DNA of 43,872 nt from positions 1 through 43,872 of the forward strand of contig CABXTT010000008.1 of assembly GCA_902515155.1 (NCBI GenBank), written 5' to 3'. This DNA comes from an uncultured SAR86 cluster bacterium. Lineage in GTDB: Bacteria; Pseudomonadota; Gammaproteobacteria; Magnimaribacterales; D2472. Of the stretch, positions 1 through 9,322 are shown piece by piece (within the stretch, counting starts at the first letter, position 1; every line of letters starts with the position of its first letter). The translations under genes and the position numbers were made by a program. The notes beneath the pieces are model-generated. The model was not told where the DNA came from, ran no database searches, and saw only the letters and a program-made list of their open reading frames with translations.

Positions 1-890
1 CAATGCTTCTTGCAGAAGTTTTTGATAAAGCAGGAGTGCCAAATGGGGTATTTAATCTTGTTAATGGCTATGGACCAGTTGTCGGCGCCGCATTGTCTGA
101 AAATAATGATGTGGATATGATGTCATTCACTGGTTCAACTAGAGCAGGAATTGCAGTAGCACAGGCATCAGCTGTTTCGGTCAAGAGAGTCCATCAAGAA
201 CTTGGTGGAAAATCTTCTAATATCATTTTAGATGATGCTGCAGATATCGAAAAATCTGTAAAAGGTGGGGCTGGACATTGTTTTTTAAATACCGGACAGT
301 CATGCAATGCACCAACTAAGATGCTCGTCTCATCAAAAAACTATGAAAAAGCTGTTGAGGTTGCAGCAGCAACTGCTAAAGCAACTACTGTTGGTGATCC
401 TCAAGAAGAATTTAGAATGGGCCCAATTGCAAACAAAGCTCAGTATGAAAAAGTCCTAAGAATGATTGAAATTGGTATTGAAGAAGGGGCTACTTTAGTT
501 GCTGGTGGTGTTGATAAACCAGAGGGATATGACAAAGGTTATTATGTTCAACCTACTGTATTTGCTAATGTAACTAATGATATGACTATTGCAAAAGAAG
601 AAATATTTGGACCTGTCTTATCTATCATTAAGTATGAAACAGAGGAAGAAGCAATAAAAATTGCTAATGATACTGAATATGGATTAGCTGGATACGTTCA
701 AGGCGAGCCAAAACATGCTCATGAGATTGCTAAACAAATTAGAGCTGGACAAATTATTATTAATGGAGGCGCAAGAGGAACAGGCGCACCTTTTGGTGGA
801 TACAAGTCTTCTGGAAATGGAAGAGAGCATGGAGTACATGGTTTGGAAGAATGTCTAGAAACAAAAGCAATAATTGCTCCGGGAACTTAA
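1..890 (+). CDS. NAD(P)-dependent aldehyde dehydrogenase, C-terminal part (truncated by window start)
   Basis: ALDH motifs: MSFTGSTRAG, HQELGGKSSNIIL (catalytic Glu), NTGQSCNAPTKML (catalytic Cys), EEIFGPVLSII; frame is open to the window edge. Confidence 0.93.
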   Translation, partial: MLLAEVFDKAGVPNGVFNLVNGYGPVVGAALSENNDVDMMSFTGSTRAGIAVAQASAVSVKRVHQELGGKSSNIILDDAADIEKSVKGGAGHCFLNTGQSCNAPTKMLVSSKNYEKAVEVAAATAKATTVGDPQEEFRMGPIANKAQYEKVLRMIEIGIEEGATLVAGGVDKPEGYDKGYYVQPTVFANVTNDMTIAKEEIFGPVLSIIKYETEEEAIKIANDTEYGLAGYVQGEPKHAHEIAKQIRAGQIIINGGARGTGAPFGGYKSSGNGREHGVHGLEECLETKAIIAPGT

Positions 891-1696
891 TCTAATAAGT
901 CTGGTTCTTTTTTAACTATCATATCAAAAGCTGGTTGGTAACTTGCCCAGGCAGCAATATCATTGGCTATAAAATTTCTAGTTTTTACTGCTGTATCATG
1001 AGACACAGATATTGGTTTTCCAGCTGCTTCTGCCATCAGTTGAGCTTGGCAACATCTTTCCATGGACATATAAAACCATAATGCAACATCGACTGATGGA
1101 CCGGTTGTTAAAATGCCATGGTTTTGCAGAATAATAACCTTCTTATCTCCCAATGCTTTTGCAATTTCGTCTCCTTCATCTACTTCCTCTACAACTCCAG
1201 AAAAATCTTTATATATAGCTTGAGTTTCATAAAATGCACATGCATCTTGTGAAATAGGATCGAGAGGTCTACCCAATGTTGAAAAGGTCCTCCCATATAT
1301 AGAATGAGAATGAGCAGCTGCGTTTACATCTGGACGAGCAGCATGAAGCCTTGAATGAATTGCGAAAGCTGCGATATTGACATCTTTATCTCCTTGAACA
1401 ACTTTTCCATCATGATTAACTAATATTAGGTCAGATACAGAAATTTGTGAAAAATGAACGCCAAGAGGGTTCACCCAAAAATGATCTGAAAATTCTGGAT
1501 CTCTAAGAGTAATATGCCCAGCAACACCTTCATTAAAGCCAAAATGAGCAAACATTCTAAATCCAGCTGCAAGTTTTTCTAATTGATTTCTTCTTAACTC
1601 AGCTACATTTTTAAATTCTGTCATTTCAAGGCCTTTTCCTTTAAGTGGAAGCCTTCCGTCTGTTATGTTTATCTTAATTGGCGAAACATTTGTCAT
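887..1696 (-). CDS. Class II aldolase/adducin family protein
   Basis: Aldolase_II pattern: GHITLRDPE, NPLGVHFSQI, AAAHSHSIYGRTFSTLGRPL, ILQNHGILTTG. Confidence 0.88.
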   Translation of the reverse strand: MTNVSPIKINITDGRLPLKGKGLEMTEFKNVAELRRNQLEKLAAGFRMFAHFGFNEGVAGHITLRDPEFSDHFWVNPLGVHFSQISVSDLILVNHDGKVVQGDKDVNIAAFAIHSRLHAARPDVNAAAHSHSIYGRTFSTLGRPLDPISQDACAFYETQAIYKDFSGVVEEVDEGDEIAKALGDKKVIILQNHGILTTGPSVDVALWFYMSMERCCQAQLMAEAAGKPISVSHDTAVKTRNFIANDIAAWASYQPAFDMIVKKEPDLLD

Positions 1697-1755
1697 TCTA
1701 TATCCCTCTATCCTTTATTGAATGTTAAAATAGCTTACCAAAAAAAGGCATTATT

Positions 1756-3147
1756 ATGAAATTTAGAATTGAAAAAGATAGTTTAGGTGAGGTCAAAGTC
1801 CCTCAAAAAGCATTATGGGGTGCTCAAACTCAAAGAGCACTTGATAACTTTAAAATAAGTGGGATAAAGTTTGCTTTTCCTTTTGGACGCTCGTTTATAG
1901 AAGCTTTGGGCATTATTAAATATTCTGCAGCATCAGCAAATAATAAATTAAAACTCCTTCCTAAGAATAAAGCTGCAGCCATAAAGACAGCTTCGAAAGA
2001 TGTCATGCTTGGTGTATATGATGAATCCTTTCCATTAGATGTTTTTCAAACAGGTTCTGGTACAAGCACTAATATGAATGCAAATGAAGTAATTGCAAAT
2101 GTAGCTTCTAAGAAATCAAAATCGATTATCAATGCAAATGATGACGTTAATATGAGTCAAAGTTCTAATGATGTTATACCAACAGCTATTTGTATTAGTG
2201 CCTTAATTGATATGCACAGAATCCTTCTTCCAAATATGGATGGGTTGATAAAAGCAATAGATGTAAAAATGAAAAAAGTTAAGGGTAATACTAAAACTGG
2301 AAGAACCCATCTTATGGATGCCATGCCAATCGATTTTGCTCAGGAGCTTTCTGGTTGGAAAGCTCAACTTGAGTCTTCTAAAAAAACTTTAATAGCTGCT
2401 ACTAGTAGAATGAATGAATTACCCCAAGGGGGAACAGCAATTGGAACCGGCATAAATACCCATAAAGACTTTTCTAAAAACTTCTGTGAAGAAGTAAATA
2501 AAATCGCTAAGTTAAAAACAAAACCAGCTAAAAATTTTTTTCAAGGATTAAGCTCTGTTGATAATGCAGCTGAACTATCTTCAGCTTTAAAAAACTTGAG
2601 TACGATATTAATGAAAATATCAAACGATTTAAGATGGATGAATAGTGGGCCATTAACTGGGCTTGGAGAGATTGAATTAGAGGCACTTCAGCCTGGAAGT
2701 AGCATAATGCCGGGTAAAGTAAATCCTGTTGTTCCTGAAGCTGTAGCTATGGCTTGTGCTGATGTAATCGGTAATGATGTGAGTATTACTGTTGCCTCAC
2801 AAAGTGGAAACTTTCAATTAAACGTAATGCTTCCATTGGTTGCATATAATCTTTTAAAAAGTATTAATCTTCTAGGCAATGCAATGCCTTTACTATCAAA
2901 TAAAGCTATAAAAACTTTTAAAATTAATGCAAAAAATATCAATGAATCTTTATCAAAGAATCCTATTTTAGTAACTGCTTTAAATAGAAAAATTGGTTAT
3001 GGCAAGGCTGCTTTGATTGCTAAAAAGGCTTATAAAGAAAATAAAGCAATTATTGATGTTGCTAGTGAAGAAACTGGTATCAGTAAAGCTGAGTTAAAAA
3101 AATTACTTGATCCTTCAAAACTAACCAAAGGTGGTTTAAGTGGCTAA
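1756..3147 (+). CDS. fumC: Class II fumarate hydratase
   Basis: Fumarase/aspartase signature GSSIMPGKVNPV; GSGTSTNMNANEVIAN; SSNDVIPTA; GRTHLMDAMP. Confidence 0.9.
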   Translation: MKFRIEKDSLGEVKVPQKALWGAQTQRALDNFKISGIKFAFPFGRSFIEALGIIKYSAASANNKLKLLPKNKAAAIKTASKDVMLGVYDESFPLDVFQTGSGTSTNMNANEVIANVASKKSKSIINANDDVNMSQSSNDVIPTAICISALIDMHRILLPNMDGLIKAIDVKMKKVKGNTKTGRTHLMDAMPIDFAQELSGWKAQLESSKKTLIAATSRMNELPQGGTAIGTGINTHKDFSKNFCEEVNKIAKLKTKPAKNFFQGLSSVDNAAELSSALKNLSTILMKISNDLRWMNSGPLTGLGEIELEALQPGSSIMPGKVNPVVPEAVAMACADVIGNDVSITVASQSGNFQLNVMLPLVAYNLLKSINLLGNAMPLLSNKAIKTFKINAKNINESLSKNPILVTALNRKIGYGKAALIAKKAYKENKAIIDVASEETGISKAELKKLLDPSKLTKGGLSG

Positions 3148-3481
3148 TTTATCTGATGAAACCTGTGAGGCATGCCGAATAGATGCACCTCTTGTTTCTC
3201 AGGAAGAAGCTAAAGCTTTGTTGACTAATCTAGATGATTGGCAATTAATAGAAACACCCATTAATCAGCTGCATAAAGTCTTTCATTTTCCTGATTACCA
3301 AGGTTCTTTAGATTTTTCTAATAAAATTGCAAATTTGGCTGAGCAAGAGGATCATCATCCTAAAATATCTTTAGAATGGGGAAAAGTTTCTGTATTATGG
3401 TGGTCGCATAAAATAAACGGACTTCATAGAAATGATTTTATTTGTGCTTCGAAGACTGATGATTTATATAAAGAAAATTGA
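3140..3481 (+). CDS. 4a-hydroxytetrahydrobiopterin dehydratase (pterin-4a-carbinolamine dehydratase)
   Basis: Small protein with F-x-F-x-x-Y...NKIANLAEQEDHHPKISLEWGKVSVLWWSHKINGL; GTG start overlaps fumC end. Confidence 0.88.
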   Translation: MANLSDETCEACRIDAPLVSQEEAKALLTNLDDWQLIETPINQLHKVFHFPDYQGSLDFSNKIANLAEQEDHHPKISLEWGKVSVLWWSHKINGLHRNDFICASKTDDLYKEN

Positions 3482-4134
3482 AAAAAATAACTTTAATATA
3501 TTCAGGTGGGTCTGATTCATTTACTTTATTACATGATGCTCTTAATAAAGGATTTAATGTAGATTGCATTACTTTTAATTATGGGCAAAAGCATTTAAAA
3601 GAAATTGAATTTGCTAAAAGTGTATGTGATGAACTAAATATAAAACAAACTTTTATAAAGATTGGAAATTCAGATGAAATTTTTGGATCAACGTCTTTAG
3701 TTCACGAAGATAAAGAAATTCCTTACGGAAGTTATAAAGAAGAGTCCATGAAATCTACTATCGTTCCTAATAGGAATATGATTTTTCTTTCCTACGCTAT
3801 AGCTTATTCCATTGCAAATGAGATTGATGAAGTATGGTATGGAGCTCATGCTGGAGATCATTTTATATATCCTGACTGTCGACCAGAATTTTTGAAATCA
3901 ATGGACCAAGCTGCAAATTTATGTGACCCATCACAAGTATCTATTAAGGCTCCTTTTATAAATCTAGATAAAGGAGAAATTTTTAAAATAGGAATTAATT
4001 TAAATTTGGATTATTCAAAAACATGGACTTGTTATGAGGGAAAAGAATTAGCTTGTGGAGAGTGTGGCTCCTGTGTGGAGAGACTTGAAGCATTTGCAAA
4101 TAATAATCATATTGATCCTATTGGATATAGATAA
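3478..4134 (+). CDS. queC: 7-cyano-7-deazaguanine synthase
   Basis: N-terminal YSGGSDSFTLLHDA PP-loop, FNYGQKHLKE, VPNRNMIFLS, zinc-site TWTCYEGKELACGECGSCVERLEAF; TTG start overlapping upstream TGA. Confidence 0.95.
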   Translation: MKKITLIYSGGSDSFTLLHDALNKGFNVDCITFNYGQKHLKEIEFAKSVCDELNIKQTFIKIGNSDEIFGSTSLVHEDKEIPYGSYKEESMKSTIVPNRNMIFLSYAIAYSIANEIDEVWYGAHAGDHFIYPDCRPEFLKSMDQAANLCDPSQVSIKAPFINLDKGEIFKIGINLNLDYSKTWTCYEGKELACGECGSCVERLEAFANNNHIDPIGYR

Positions 4135-4757
4135 TGTATTCAATTAAAGAAATATATAAAACTATTCAAGGCGAGGGCGCCCAGAGTGGAAGAACTGCAG
4201 TTTTTGTAAGATTCACAGGTTGTAATTTGTGGTCAGGAAAAGAAAAACATAGAGAATCTTCTATATGTAATTTTTGTGATACCGATTTTGTAGGCACTGA
4301 TGGCATTAATGGAGGAAAATATTCTTGCAAATCGTTAGTATCAAAAATTAAGGATATTTGGCAATCCAAAGAGAGAGGTTACATTGTTTTTACCGGCGGT
4401 GAGCCAATGCTTCAACTAGACGAAGAACTTATTTTACTTTGTAAGGAAAATAATTTTGAGACTGCCATAGAAACTAACGGGACTATAAAAATTGATTTTG
4501 ATATAGATTGGATATGCGTGTCTCCAAAAGCTGGAAGTGACTTAGTTGTTAAAAATGGAAATGAATTAAAGGTAGTTTTTCCTCAATCAGAATTTAATTT
4601 AGATATGATGAAGAAACTATCTTTTGAGCATTATTTTCTGCAACCTATGGACAGTAAAGAGATTGATCAAAATACTAAAAATGCTATAAGTTATTGCTTA
4701 AAAGATCCTGTATGGAAATTAAGTATTCAACAACATAAATTACTCGGAATCGACTAG
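4134..4757 (+). CDS. queE: 7-carboxy-7-deazaguanine synthase (radical SAM)
   Basis: YKTIQGEGAQSGRTAVFVRFTGCNLWSGKEKHRESSICNFCDTDFVG; CX14CX2C cluster motif; TGGEPMLQ. Confidence 0.94.
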   Translation: MYSIKEIYKTIQGEGAQSGRTAVFVRFTGCNLWSGKEKHRESSICNFCDTDFVGTDGINGGKYSCKSLVSKIKDIWQSKERGYIVFTGGEPMLQLDEELILLCKENNFETAIETNGTIKIDFDIDWICVSPKAGSDLVVKNGNELKVVFPQSEFNLDMMKKLSFEHYFLQPMDSKEIDQNTKNAISYCLKDPVWKLSIQQHKLLGID

Positions 4758-4795
4758 ATACTTTTTTTTCTTTCAAGTCTTGGTTATAATCCGAC

Positions 4796-6259
4796 ATGGA
4801 CAAAGTAAAATCAAAAGCATTAACCTTTGACGATGTACTTCTCTTACCTCGGTATAGCGATTTTATACCTAGTGAAGCGTCAACCAAAACTCAATTAACA
4901 AAAAGCATATCAATTAAACTGCCATTAGTATCTGCAGCTATGGATACCGTAACCGAATCTAAAATGGCAATTGCCTTAGCAGAGGCTGGTGGAATTGGAA
5001 TAATTCACAAAAACAACACTATTGAAGAACAATCTTTTCAAGTAAGAGCAGTAAAAAAATATGAAAGTGGTGTTGTAAGGGACCCCATAACAATAAGTTC
5101 TAACAAATCTATTTCAGAATTAAAACAACTAACTGATGAATTGAATATTTCAGGCATGCCAGTTGTTGATGATAATGAACTAAAGGGTATCGTTACAAGT
5201 AGAGATTTTAGATATGCTGATAATATGGATGATAAGGTCTCATCAATCATGTCGCCAGCTGAAAAACTTATAACTGTCTCAGAAGGAACATCTCAAGAGA
5301 AAGTAAAAAAGTTAATGTATGAAAACAGGATTGAAAAAATTCTTGTCTTAGATGAGTCAGGCTCATTAAGTGGTTTAGTTACCATGAAAGATATAGAAAA
5401 ATCAGCTGAACATCCAGATGCCACTAAAGACTCCTCTGGAAGATTAATAGTTGGAGCAGCATTGGGAACCGGTTCCGATACTTTAGAGAGAGCGACTGCA
5501 CTTAATGATGTTGGTGTAGACGTATTTGTTATAGATAGTGCTCACGGTCATTCTAAGAATGTCTTAGATACAATAAAAATGATCAAAAATGAATTTCCTA
5601 ATATAGATATTATTGGAGGCAATGTTGCTACACCTGAGGGCGCACTAGAGATTGTTAAAGCTGGTGCTGATGCTGTAAAAGTTGGAATGGGTCCAGGGTC
5701 AATTTGTACTACAAGAATTATTGCAGGCATTGGCGTACCTCAAATAACTGCTATTTTAAGTATAAAAGAAGCACTCAAAGGAAAAGACATTAGTATTATT
5801 GCAGACGGAGGAATTAGGTTTTCAGGCGATATCTCAAAAGCAATAGTTGCTGGTGCCGACTCAGTAATGTTGGGCAGTCTTTTTGCTGGAACTGAAGAAG
5901 CTCCAGGTGAAGTTGAATTATTTCAAGGAAGAAGCTTTAAAACATACAGGGGCATGGGATCGATTGCGGCAATGACAGAAAGACAAGATGCAAATAGATA
6001 TTTTCAAGAAGATGTTGATTCAGAGAAATTGGTGCCTGAGGGTATCGAAGGCAGAGTGCCTTATAAAGGAGCTGTAATTAATGTTATCGACCAATTAATA
6101 GGCGGCTTAAGACAGAGTATGGGTTATGTTGGCTGTAGAACCATTGAAAAAATGCAAAAAGATAGCCAGTTTGTTGAGATAACAAATGCTGGAATGGCTG
6201 AGAGCCATGTTCACGATGTAATGATTACAAAAGAAGCGCCAAATTATCAAAGAAGTTAA
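4796..6259 (+). CDS. guaB: IMP dehydrogenase
   Basis: [15 protein letters not shown] start, CBS pair, [21 protein letters not shown] active-site loop, YRGMGS. Confidence 0.97.
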   Translation: MDKVKSKALTFDDVLLLPRYSDFIPSEASTKTQLTKSISIKLPLVSAAMDTVTESKMAIALAEAGGIGIIHKNNTIEEQSFQVRAVKKYESGVVRDPITISSNKSISELKQLTDELNISGMPVVDDNELKGIVTSRDFRYADNMDDKVSSIMSPAEKLITVSEGTSQEKVKKLMYENRIEKILVLDESGSLSGLVTMKDIEKSAEHPDATKDSSGRLIVGAALGTGSDTLERATALNDVGVDVFVIDSAHGHSKNVLDTIKMIKNEFPNIDIIGGNVATPEGALEIVKAGADAVKVGMGPGSICTTRIIAGIGVPQITAILSIKEALKGKDISIIADGGIRFSGDISKAIVAGADSVMLGSLFAGTEEAPGEVELFQGRSFKTYRGMGSIAAMTERQDANRYFQEDVDSEKLVPEGIEGRVPYKGAVINVIDQLIGGLRQSMGYVGCRTIEKMQKDSQFVEITNAGMAESHVHDVMITKEAPNYQRS

Positions 6260-6273
6260 AACAAATATTCCAA

Positions 6274-7839
6274 GTGATAAATCTATCTACTAAACGTAAA
6301 GAAATAGATACTATTTTGGTTCTAGACTTTGGATCTCAATATACTCAACTCATTGCTAGAAGAGTAAGAGAGAGTAATGTTTATTCTGAAATATTACCTT
6401 GGGATATAGATGAAGATAAAATTAAATCTATGAGCCCAAAGGGCATAATTCTTTCAGGTGGGCCAGATTCAGTTACTAATACATATACACCTAGGGTTCC
6501 TAAAATAGTTTTTGAGTTAAATATTCCCATTCTTGGGATATGTTATGGGATGCAGACTTTAGCTGAGCAAATGGGTGGTCAAGTGATTTCTGCAGACCAA
6601 AAAGAGTTTGGATATGTTGAGCTTAAGATAAATAACGAATCAGTTTTATTTTCTGATTTACAAAAGTCCTTAAATGTATGGATGAGTCATGGCGATCAAG
6701 TTCAAGATCTTCCTGATGATTTTGAGCTTGTAGCTTCTACCGAAACTGCACCTATTGCTGCAATGCAGCATAACTCGAAGCCTATTTATGCACTTCAATT
6801 TCACCCAGAAGTTACTCATACTGAAGATGGAAAAGTTGTCCTCGATAATTTTATTTTTAAAGTATGCAATGCAAGCAAAGATTGGAAAATGGATGACCTA
6901 ATTTCTAATAGAATCGACGAGATAAAAAAACAGGTAAAAGACAATAAAGTATTACTAGGTTTGTCAGGAGGTGTTGATTCTTCAGTAACTGCAGCATTAC
7001 TTCATCAAGCTATCGGAAATAAATTAGTTTGTGTATTTGTTGATAATGGCCTACTTAGAAAAGGCGAAGCAGAAGAGGTGATGGAGACATTTAAAGAAAA
7101 TATGAATTTAAATGTAATTAAGTCAGATAGTGAAGAGGTCTTTCTTAGGCACTTAAAAGGAATTCATGATCCAGAACAAAAAAGAAAAATAATTGGTAGA
7201 ACTTTTATTGATGTCTTTGATACTGAAGCAACTAAATTAAAGGATATTCATTTTTTAGCACAAGGTACTATATATCCAGATGTTATTGAGTCATCTGGTT
7301 CAGAATCAAAAGAAGCTAGAGTTATAAAATCTCATCACAATGTTGGTGGATTACCTGATGAAATGAAAATGGAATTAGTAGAACCATTAAGGGATTTATT
7401 TAAAGATGAGGTAAGAAAGATGGGAGTTGAGTTAGGCCTTGCTCCTGAGATGCTAAACAGACATCCTTTTCCAGGACCGGGATTGGGTGTTAGGATCCTT
7501 GGTGAAATAACTAAAGAAAAAACTAGTATCCTAAAAGAAGCCGACCATATATTTATACAAGAACTTATAAAAGCAGATCTTTACAATAAAGTTAGTCAAG
7601 CTTTCGCAGTTTATTTACCAATAAAGTCAGTTGGTGTAGTAGGGGATGAGAGAAGATATGCAGAAGTAATTGGTCTTAGAGCAGTAGAGACTGTAGATTT
7701 CATGACAGCTAGATGGGCTCATTTACCCTACGAATTTCTTGAGCATGTCTCAAATCGAATTGTTAACGAAATAGAAGAGGTTAGTAGGGTTGTTTATGAC
7801 ATTTCAAGCAAGCCTCCAGCAACTATTGAGTGGGAATAA
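6274..7839 (+). CDS. guaA: GMP synthase (glutamine-hydrolysing)
   Basis: [24 protein letters not shown] class I amidotransferase, [19 protein letters not shown]-loop, [18 protein letters not shown] start. Confidence 0.97.
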   Translation: MINLSTKRKEIDTILVLDFGSQYTQLIARRVRESNVYSEILPWDIDEDKIKSMSPKGIILSGGPDSVTNTYTPRVPKIVFELNIPILGICYGMQTLAEQMGGQVISADQKEFGYVELKINNESVLFSDLQKSLNVWMSHGDQVQDLPDDFELVASTETAPIAAMQHNSKPIYALQFHPEVTHTEDGKVVLDNFIFKVCNASKDWKMDDLISNRIDEIKKQVKDNKVLLGLSGGVDSSVTAALLHQAIGNKLVCVFVDNGLLRKGEAEEVMETFKENMNLNVIKSDSEEVFLRHLKGIHDPEQKRKIIGRTFIDVFDTEATKLKDIHFLAQGTIYPDVIESSGSESKEARVIKSHHNVGGLPDEMKMELVEPLRDLFKDEVRKMGVELGLAPEMLNRHPFPGPGLGVRILGEITKEKTSILKEADHIFIQELIKADLYNKVSQAFAVYLPIKSVGVVGDERRYAEVIGLRAVETVDFMTARWAHLPYEFLEHVSNRIVNEIEEVSRVVYDISSKPPATIEWE

Positions 7840-7847
7840 ACTTAAAA

Positions 7848-9107
7848 ATGAAATTTTTTGGTTGGAGAATGGTATTTACTGGTCTTACCCTTGAATTTAC
7901 TGTTGTAGGTTTCCTTTTTTATAGTTTTCCTGTTATCTGGCCTTACCTGATATTAGAACTAGGCATGACTGAAAGTCAGCTTGGAATGGTTTCCGCATTC
8001 TATTTTATACCTGTGGCAATTTTGGCAATTATTATAGGCCGTGCCCTTGATAAATATTCTGTTAAAAATTTTATGATGATAGGGGCTATAATTTATGCCA
8101 TAGGACTTTTCTCTTTAAGTTTTATAAATTCTTATTGGTCTCTGCTGACGATTTATCTTACCATTCTTGCCTTGGGATCAATTATGATGGGAAATTTAGC
8201 TGTAGCTAAATTAATCTCAAATTGGTTTGATAAAAATGCTGGCAGAGCTCTAGGTATTGCAGCAATAGGTATTTCCTTTTCTGGGGTTGTGCTACCTTTG
8301 GTTGTTGACCCTCTTCTTGATTTAGTGGGCTGGAGAAATGTTTATGTAATCTTTGCTTCTGTAGTCCTTTTCATTATTTTGCCTCTTATCTTTTTTACTG
8401 TCATTGATGATCCAAAGATCGTCAATCAAGTTAAAGACGGTATAAAAAAAGATAATGAAGAAGAATCCCTGCCTAAGGAGATGACTGCAAAAGATCTTTT
8501 ATCTAAAAAAGTTTTTTGGATAATTTCCTTAGCATTTGCCTTTCAATTTCTTTCCATGATGGGTGTGCTTGCTTTCTTACCCGTTCATGCAAGCAAAATG
8601 GGACTAGATGAAATTTGGAATTTTTTAGGTATTCCGGTCAAACAATACGTTTTTGCTTATACTTTATCTGCTTTTGGTGGGCTCCTGGGAAAAATAATAT
8701 TTGGCTATCTCATGGATATGATGAAAGCTGCATATCCCTCAATGATGGCGATGTTACTTCAAGCATTTGGTATCTTTGGGATTACTTATTTTAATGAACC
8801 AAGTATATTTCTTATAAGTGCATTCGTATTTGGTTTAGGTTTTGGTGCTGCAACACCTCTTATGACTGCTTGTTACTTAAGAATTTTTGGAGCACACAAT
8901 CTTGGGAAAGCCAGAGGTATATCATCTCCAATTGTTGCTCCTCTTCAACCAATTGGAATTCTTATAACAAGCATTCTAATAGGTTTTCAAGATACTTACT
9001 TTGTAGCTTTTAATATTATGGGATGTTTTGCTCTAGTTGCTGTAGTTTTGGCAAGCCAGATTCAAGAACCTGAAATTAATATTGCTTTTGACACAACAAG
9101 CAAGTGA
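7848..9107 (+). CDS. MFS transporter
   Basis: About 12 hydrophobic segments and an MFS layout; ATG at 7848 preferred over the GTG at 7830, which lies inside guaA. Confidence 0.85.
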   Translation: MKFFGWRMVFTGLTLEFTVVGFLFYSFPVIWPYLILELGMTESQLGMVSAFYFIPVAILAIIIGRALDKYSVKNFMMIGAIIYAIGLFSLSFINSYWSLLTIYLTILALGSIMMGNLAVAKLISNWFDKNAGRALGIAAIGISFSGVVLPLVVDPLLDLVGWRNVYVIFASVVLFIILPLIFFTVIDDPKIVNQVKDGIKKDNEEESLPKEMTAKDLLSKKVFWIISLAFAFQFLSMMGVLAFLPVHASKMGLDEIWNFLGIPVKQYVFAYTLSAFGGLLGKIIFGYLMDMMKAAYPSMMAMLLQAFGIFGITYFNEPSIFLISAFVFGLGFGAATPLMTACYLRIFGAHNLGKARGISSPIVAPLQPIGILITSILIGFQDTYFVAFNIMGCFALVAVVLASQIQEPEINIAFDTTSK

Positions 9108-9113
9108 CCAAAG

Positions 9114-9147
9114 CATTGTATAATCTCTTACATTGTATAATCTCTTA
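9114..9147 (+). repeat. Perfect tandem direct repeat, 2 x 17 bp (cattgtataatctctta)
   Basis: Read directly: cattgtataatctctta|cattgtataatctctta. Confidence 0.9.
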
Positions 9148-9252
9148 ATAAAAACTTTGTATGAAACACTCAATTTATAAGTATATTCATACATACAATA
9201 ATGATTAAAAAATGAAACATCTCTCATGCAAACTAGATACAATCTTTTTTGA

Positions 9253-9273
9253 AAACCCTGGAAAAAAGGGTTT
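9253..9273. repeat. Short inverted repeat (AAACCCT / AGGGTTT, 7-nt loop)
   Basis: aaaccct-ggaaaaa-agggttt in the intergenic region; no clear downstream T-run on the + strand. Confidence 0.5.
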
Positions 9274-9309
9274 CACAGTCATAAACCTATTTCACAGTCA
9301 TGAACCTAT
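9272..9309 (+). repeat. Tandem direct repeat, 2 x 19 bp with one mismatch (ttcacagtcat[a/g]aacctat)
   Basis: ttcacagtcataaacctat|ttcacagtcatgaacctat, immediately upstream of the ORF at 9323. Confidence 0.9.
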
Positions 9310-9322
9310 TTAGTGGGATTAA

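Noticed and set aside
9033-9242. 69-aa minus-strand ORF across the repeat patch
   Set aside because: Arises from the tandem repeats and MFS 3' end; no start context or domain
9253-9273. AAACCCT/AGGGTTT hairpin as a rho-independent terminator of the MFS gene
   Set aside because: Hairpin is real but not followed by a U-tract on the + strand; kept only as a repeat
9108-9322. CRISPR-like array
   Set aside because: Repeats are directly tandem with two copies each, no spacers and no cas genes
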